From: Vibrio sp. CAU 1672
GTDB taxonomy: Bacteria; Pseudomonadota; Gammaproteobacteria; Enterobacterales; Vibrionaceae
Length of the DNA stretch: 64,000 nucleotides
Assembly (NCBI RefSeq): GCF_029223195.1
Contig: NZ_JARHUF010000020.1
Location: 1-64,000 of the forward strand
Direction of reading: 5' to 3'
In this document: one piece after another, positions 61,363-64,000 of the stretch
Position numbering within the stretch: the first letter of the stretch is position 1
Layout of the letters: each line of letters starts with the position of its first letter
Translations under genes and position numbers: made by a program
The notes under the pieces: generated by a model
What the model saw: the letters and a program-made list of their open reading frames with translations, nothing else
Database searches by the model: none
Told to the model about the DNA's origin: nothing

Positions 61363-62635
61363 AAATCAGTGCCTCCGTGATGGGTTTGTTAACCCCTTTG
61401 CGGGCCGAAAAATACGCGGCAACCAGGCAGATCAGCAGTACGGTACACGCCGCCATCATCACCAGTTCCCAGGAGAAATAGATCGTCAGTGGGTAACCTT
61501 GGGTCTGCCCGGGCGGTGGTGGCATCTGCACATCGACCAGCATCAAAAACACCGTCAGTAAGGCGGTTAACAGCGCACCAAACAGGCTGCCAATCATAGC
61601 CAGCAACCCAGCCTCGCGCAGAAAGCCCGCAATGATCTCACCGGGGTAGCTGCCCATCGCCGATAACGTGCCGATTTCACGCGTACGTTCGGTCACCGAC
61701 ATGGCCATGGTGTTGAACAGCGCCACAAACACCACCAGTGCCATTACCGCCCCCATAATGCCAAAGATGCGATCGTACAAATCCTTCACTTTGAGATAGA
61801 AAAACGCCCGTTCCTGCCATGGCGTAACTTCTATCGCCTGACCGTCGTTCTGATCCCGCAGGGTGGCCAAAATACCTGTCACCTCAGCACGGACTGGTTC
61901 CGTCTGCAGGGTATCAAACAAAAACAGCGACAACGCGCTCACTTTGTCCGAGCCGAGCAAAGCCTGGGCACTGCTGATGTGTACATAGAGCTGGCGCTTG
62001 TCGAGCTCCGGTACACCGGTAGAGTAAATACCACGGACTTTAAAATCGTAAGCATTAAGCGCCCCATCGGCAGTGGTCGACAACAGGGTGATCCAATCTC
62101 CGACACTGACACTTAAATTTTTTGCCAGATCGATACCCAACATCACCTCCGGCTGGGAAGGATCATAACGGGAGGCATGAATGTTGGATAAGGTCTGTCC
62201 CTGCCTGACGTCAAGAAACGGCCCTTTCATGTCAAATTCACGTTCATTCACACCATTACCGATAAAAATCGCAGACTTATTACCATTAGAGATCAAGCCG
62301 CTGAATTCCACCCGAGGTTGCACGCCGCGCACCTCGCTCAGGCCAATCAGGGCTTTGACTAAGGCGTCCGCGTGACTTAACCCGTTACTCAGCGGCATTT
62401 CCTCATCCTTAGTGAAATACCCCGGGGTTGTGAGGATCAGATGCCCGGTATCTCTCGCGGTCGACTCTTTCAGACTGTCATAGGTATACAGGCCGAAGCC
62501 GCCGGCGCTGGTTAAGGCAAACACCGCGATAGCAACAATTATTACCGACAATAAGCTGCGACGACGGTTTCGGTGTAAATTGAGCCAGGCCAGACGCAGC
62601 GCACCTGGCACGATAATGGTGGTTAACTTGCCCAT
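61355..62635 (-). CDS. FtsX/MacB-type ABC permease
   Basis: The protein has 426 residues. A first membrane segment (about 22-48) is followed by a periplasmic MacB_PCD-like domain (about 50-275) and three further segments in the FtsX domain (about 285-420, with LFNTMAMSVTERTREIGTLSAMG). This is the LolC/MacB topology, which works by transmitting motion to periplasmic partners rather than by forming a channel. It overlaps the ATPase gene by 13 bp and the LolA-like gene by 8 bp. Confidence 0.9.
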   Translation of the reverse strand: MGKLTTIIVPGALRLAWLNLHRNRRRSLLSVIIVAIAVFALTSAGGFGLYTYDSLKESTARDTGHLILTTPGYFTKDEEMPLSNGLSHADALVKALIGLSEVRGVQPRVEFSGLISNGNKSAIFIGNGVNEREFDMKGPFLDVRQGQTLSNIHASRYDPSQPEVMLGIDLAKNLSVSVGDWITLLSTTADGALNAYDFKVRGIYSTGVPELDKRQLYVHISSAQALLGSDKVSALSLFLFDTLQTEPVRAEVTGILATLRDQNDGQAIEVTPWQERAFFYLKVKDLYDRIFGIMGAVMALVVFVALFNTMAMSVTERTREIGTLSAMGSYPGEIIAGFLREAGLLAMIGSLFGALLTALLTVFLMLVDVQMPPPPGQTQGYPLTIYFSWELVMMAACTVLLICLVAAYFSARKGVNKPITEALIYV

Positions 62636-63333
62636 GAGACCTCCTGTTGCGGCATAATCATAGCTGGGGGGACGATCTCACCATCAACCAGTTCAATGCT
62701 GCGATCACAACGGCTCGCCATCCGTGGGTCATGGGTGGCGACAATAAAGGTCGTGCCCATCTCGTGGCCGAGTTGTTTCATGATATCGACCACTTTATTG
62801 GCGGTACGGCTGTCGAGGCTGGCGGTCGGCTCGTCTGCAATCACCAGGGCGGGCTTATGCACCAGTGCCCGGGCAATGGCCACCCGTTGTTGCTGGCCAC
62901 CAGAGAGGTTATCCGGCCTATGGTGAACAAACTCACCCAGTCCGACATGCTCAAGCATTTGTATCGCCAGTTTGGTCTGCTCTGATTTTGAGTAGCCGTT
63001 AAGCAGCAGAGGGTACGCTACGTTTTCTAACGCCGTCATCACCGGCACGAGATTAAACTTCTGAAAAATAAACCCCAGTTGTTCGCGGCGCACTTTCGCC
63101 GCCAGGTGGGGGTGGGTTGGATAAGGCTCGCCGGCAAAACTCAGCTCCCCGTGATAGCCACTATCTAACATACCGATGATATTAAGCAGGGTACTTTTGC
63201 CGGATCCCGACGGGCCGCATAGCGCAACCATTTCACCGGCAGCGATTTGCCCGGAAATACCGCGCAGCGCAGCGACGCTTTGACTGCCGAGCTGGTAGTC
63301 ACGGCTAAGACTAGAAAAACGGATCATGCTCAC
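62623..63333 (-). CDS. ABC ATPase, LolD/MacB-like
   Basis: The protein has 236 residues. Walker A is GPSGSGKST, the Q-loop FIFQKFNLVPVMTALENV, the signature LSGGQQQR and Walker B LVIADEP, all typical of the LolD/MacB branch. It forms the motor for the FtsX-type permease downstream. It starts 3 bp after the stop of the upstream gene, so the whole set is one operon. Confidence 0.9.
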   Translation of the reverse strand: MSMIRFSSLSRDYQLGSQSVAALRGISGQIAAGEMVALCGPSGSGKSTLLNIIGMLDSGYHGELSFAGEPYPTHPHLAAKVRREQLGFIFQKFNLVPVMTALENVAYPLLLNGYSKSEQTKLAIQMLEHVGLGEFVHHRPDNLSGGQQQRVAIARALVHKPALVIADEPTASLDSRTANKVVDIMKQLGHEMGTTFIVATHDPRMASRCDRSIELVDGEIVPPAMIMPQQEVSWAS

Positions 63334-63336
63334 TCC

Positions 63337-63960
63337 TTAACCGCGATTTGCGGACAACAGGGCTTGGGCCGCCTGAGTTTCAATATTCTGGCTGTCCTGA
63401 CGTAACATCTCAGCCAACCAGCGCTCGGCTTGTGAGCGGTCTTCGGCGCGTAAAGCCGCCTGTATCGCGTAGCGGTACACCCATGACGTGGCAGGAAACG
63501 GCTGCTGGGTAAATCCCGGGTTATTAAGCAGGGACAAATACAACTCGTAACCACGTTCGAAATGATTAAATAAATCCGGTAAAGCGGTGAAGGTAGTTGC
63601 CGCCATCGCGGTAGCCAGTTGATACTCCGGCAATCCGTTCAGGCGCTGTTGCTCCTGAAGCGGTATTGGTTGATTCGCCATTAAATCGATGCCTTTCTGG
63701 ATCGTTGCCAGTCCCCTTTCGGTGATCTTCAGTTGATTCCAGGGCATCCACGCCTCACGTCCTTGCAGGGTTTCGCTGCTGCCGAGGTAGACTAACGTCA
63801 GCGGTGTAGCTCCCTGCTCTTTGATCAGCAGGCTCAATTTGTCATTCACCTCATTGATCAGTGCCGAATCTCCTTGCGCGGCCTGGTTAAACTGGCTGAT
63901 TAACTGTTCACTCGGGTTCGCCATCGCCATTGAAGTGCTGACCACTAGCGTTGTCAGCAT
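63337..63960 (-). CDS. Periplasmic helical (TPR-like) protein, 5' end uncertain
   Basis: At least 207 residues are encoded. A hydrophobic leader ending MAMA predicts export. The rest is helical, with TPR-like units near the C-terminus (YRYAIQAALRAEDRSQAERWLAEML). The frame stays open upstream to the window edge, reading RLKSIVG before the first ATG, which looks like the start of the same signal peptide, so the true start may be outside. It is the first visible gene of the export operon and may be a scaffold or partner of the transporter. I do not recognise the family. Confidence 0.68.
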   Translation of the reverse strand: MLTTLVVSTSMAMANPSEQLISQFNQAAQGDSALINEVNDKLSLLIKEQGATPLTLVYLGSSETLQGREAWMPWNQLKITERGLATIQKGIDLMANQPIPLQEQQRLNGLPEYQLATAMAATTFTALPDLFNHFERGYELYLSLLNNPGFTQQPFPATSWVYRYAIQAALRAEDRSQAERWLAEMLRQDSQNIETQAAQALLSANRG

Positions 63961-64000
63961 GCCAACAATGCTTTTTAAACGAGAAGTTGCAAGTAAGCGG

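Overview
The window looks like a chromosome segment of a Vibrio or close relative. The evidence is the divergent hdfR-maoP pair, NhaD, a GltS sodium/glutamate symporter, DUF2850 and DUF3081 proteins, PpnP and a GH18-PKD-CBM5/12 chitinase of ChiA type. Base composition is near 50% GC, which would suit the fluvialis/furnissii side of the genus, but the species cannot be settled from the sequence alone. I see no transposase, integrase, phage gene, CRISPR array, tRNA or rRNA.

From 0.3 to 24 kb the main theme is use of beta-1,3-glucan (laminarin-type) and other beta-glucosides. It holds a MATE pump, a domain-permuted GH3 beta-glucosidase with a divergent AraC regulator, two LamB-like porins, a GH16 endo-glucanase lipoprotein, a GH17 exo-glucanase lipoprotein and a LacI regulator. 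These are followed by a large GH94/GH149/GH161-type phosphorylase and a complete oligopeptide-type ABC importer (binding protein, two permeases, two ATPases), the transporter type Vibrio uses for oligosaccharides. Eight intergenic copies of the perfect palindrome GAAAGCGCTTTC, plus one with a single mismatch, lie in front of these genes and define a local LacI-type regulon. Inferred flow: lipoprotein glucanases cut the polymer outside, LamB-like porins admit oligosaccharides, the ABC system imports them, and the cytosolic phosphorylase and GH3 enzyme split them.

From 24 to 32 kb there is a substrate-binding-fold protein with no signal peptide, two more LacI regulators and a MalEFGK-type sugar ABC operon. 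Between malG-like and malK-like genes this operon keeps a 63-codon in-frame remnant of a GH1 beta-glucosidase. A long gap after it holds variant operators and a probable small RNA. From 32 to 46 kb lie mostly single genes: GGDEF cyclase, small membrane protein behind a 26-bp palindrome, ppnP, DUF2850, chitinase, alpha/beta hydrolase with its TetR regulator, acyltransferase, nhaD, a truncated GFA protein, and an alkylation-repair pair (ogt and an Ada-AlkA fusion).

From 46 to 54 kb hdfR faces an operon of maoP, an ATP-grasp ligase and an N-formylglutamate-amidohydrolase/DUF1704 (QEGLA, MATCAP-like) fusion. DUF3081, nagB, a winged-helix/nuclease-like protein and gltS follow; gltS sits behind a long structured leader RNA with its own terminator. 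From 54.5 to 64 kb there are a DUF4344 metalloprotease, a Cache chemoreceptor and a leftward operon of periplasmic helical protein, MacB/LolD-like ATPase, FtsX permease, LolA-like carrier, outer-membrane barrel, LytS-type kinase and LytTR regulator. That last operon reads as a complete inner-to-outer-membrane export route with its own two-component system, and is the best candidate here for an uncharacterised system.
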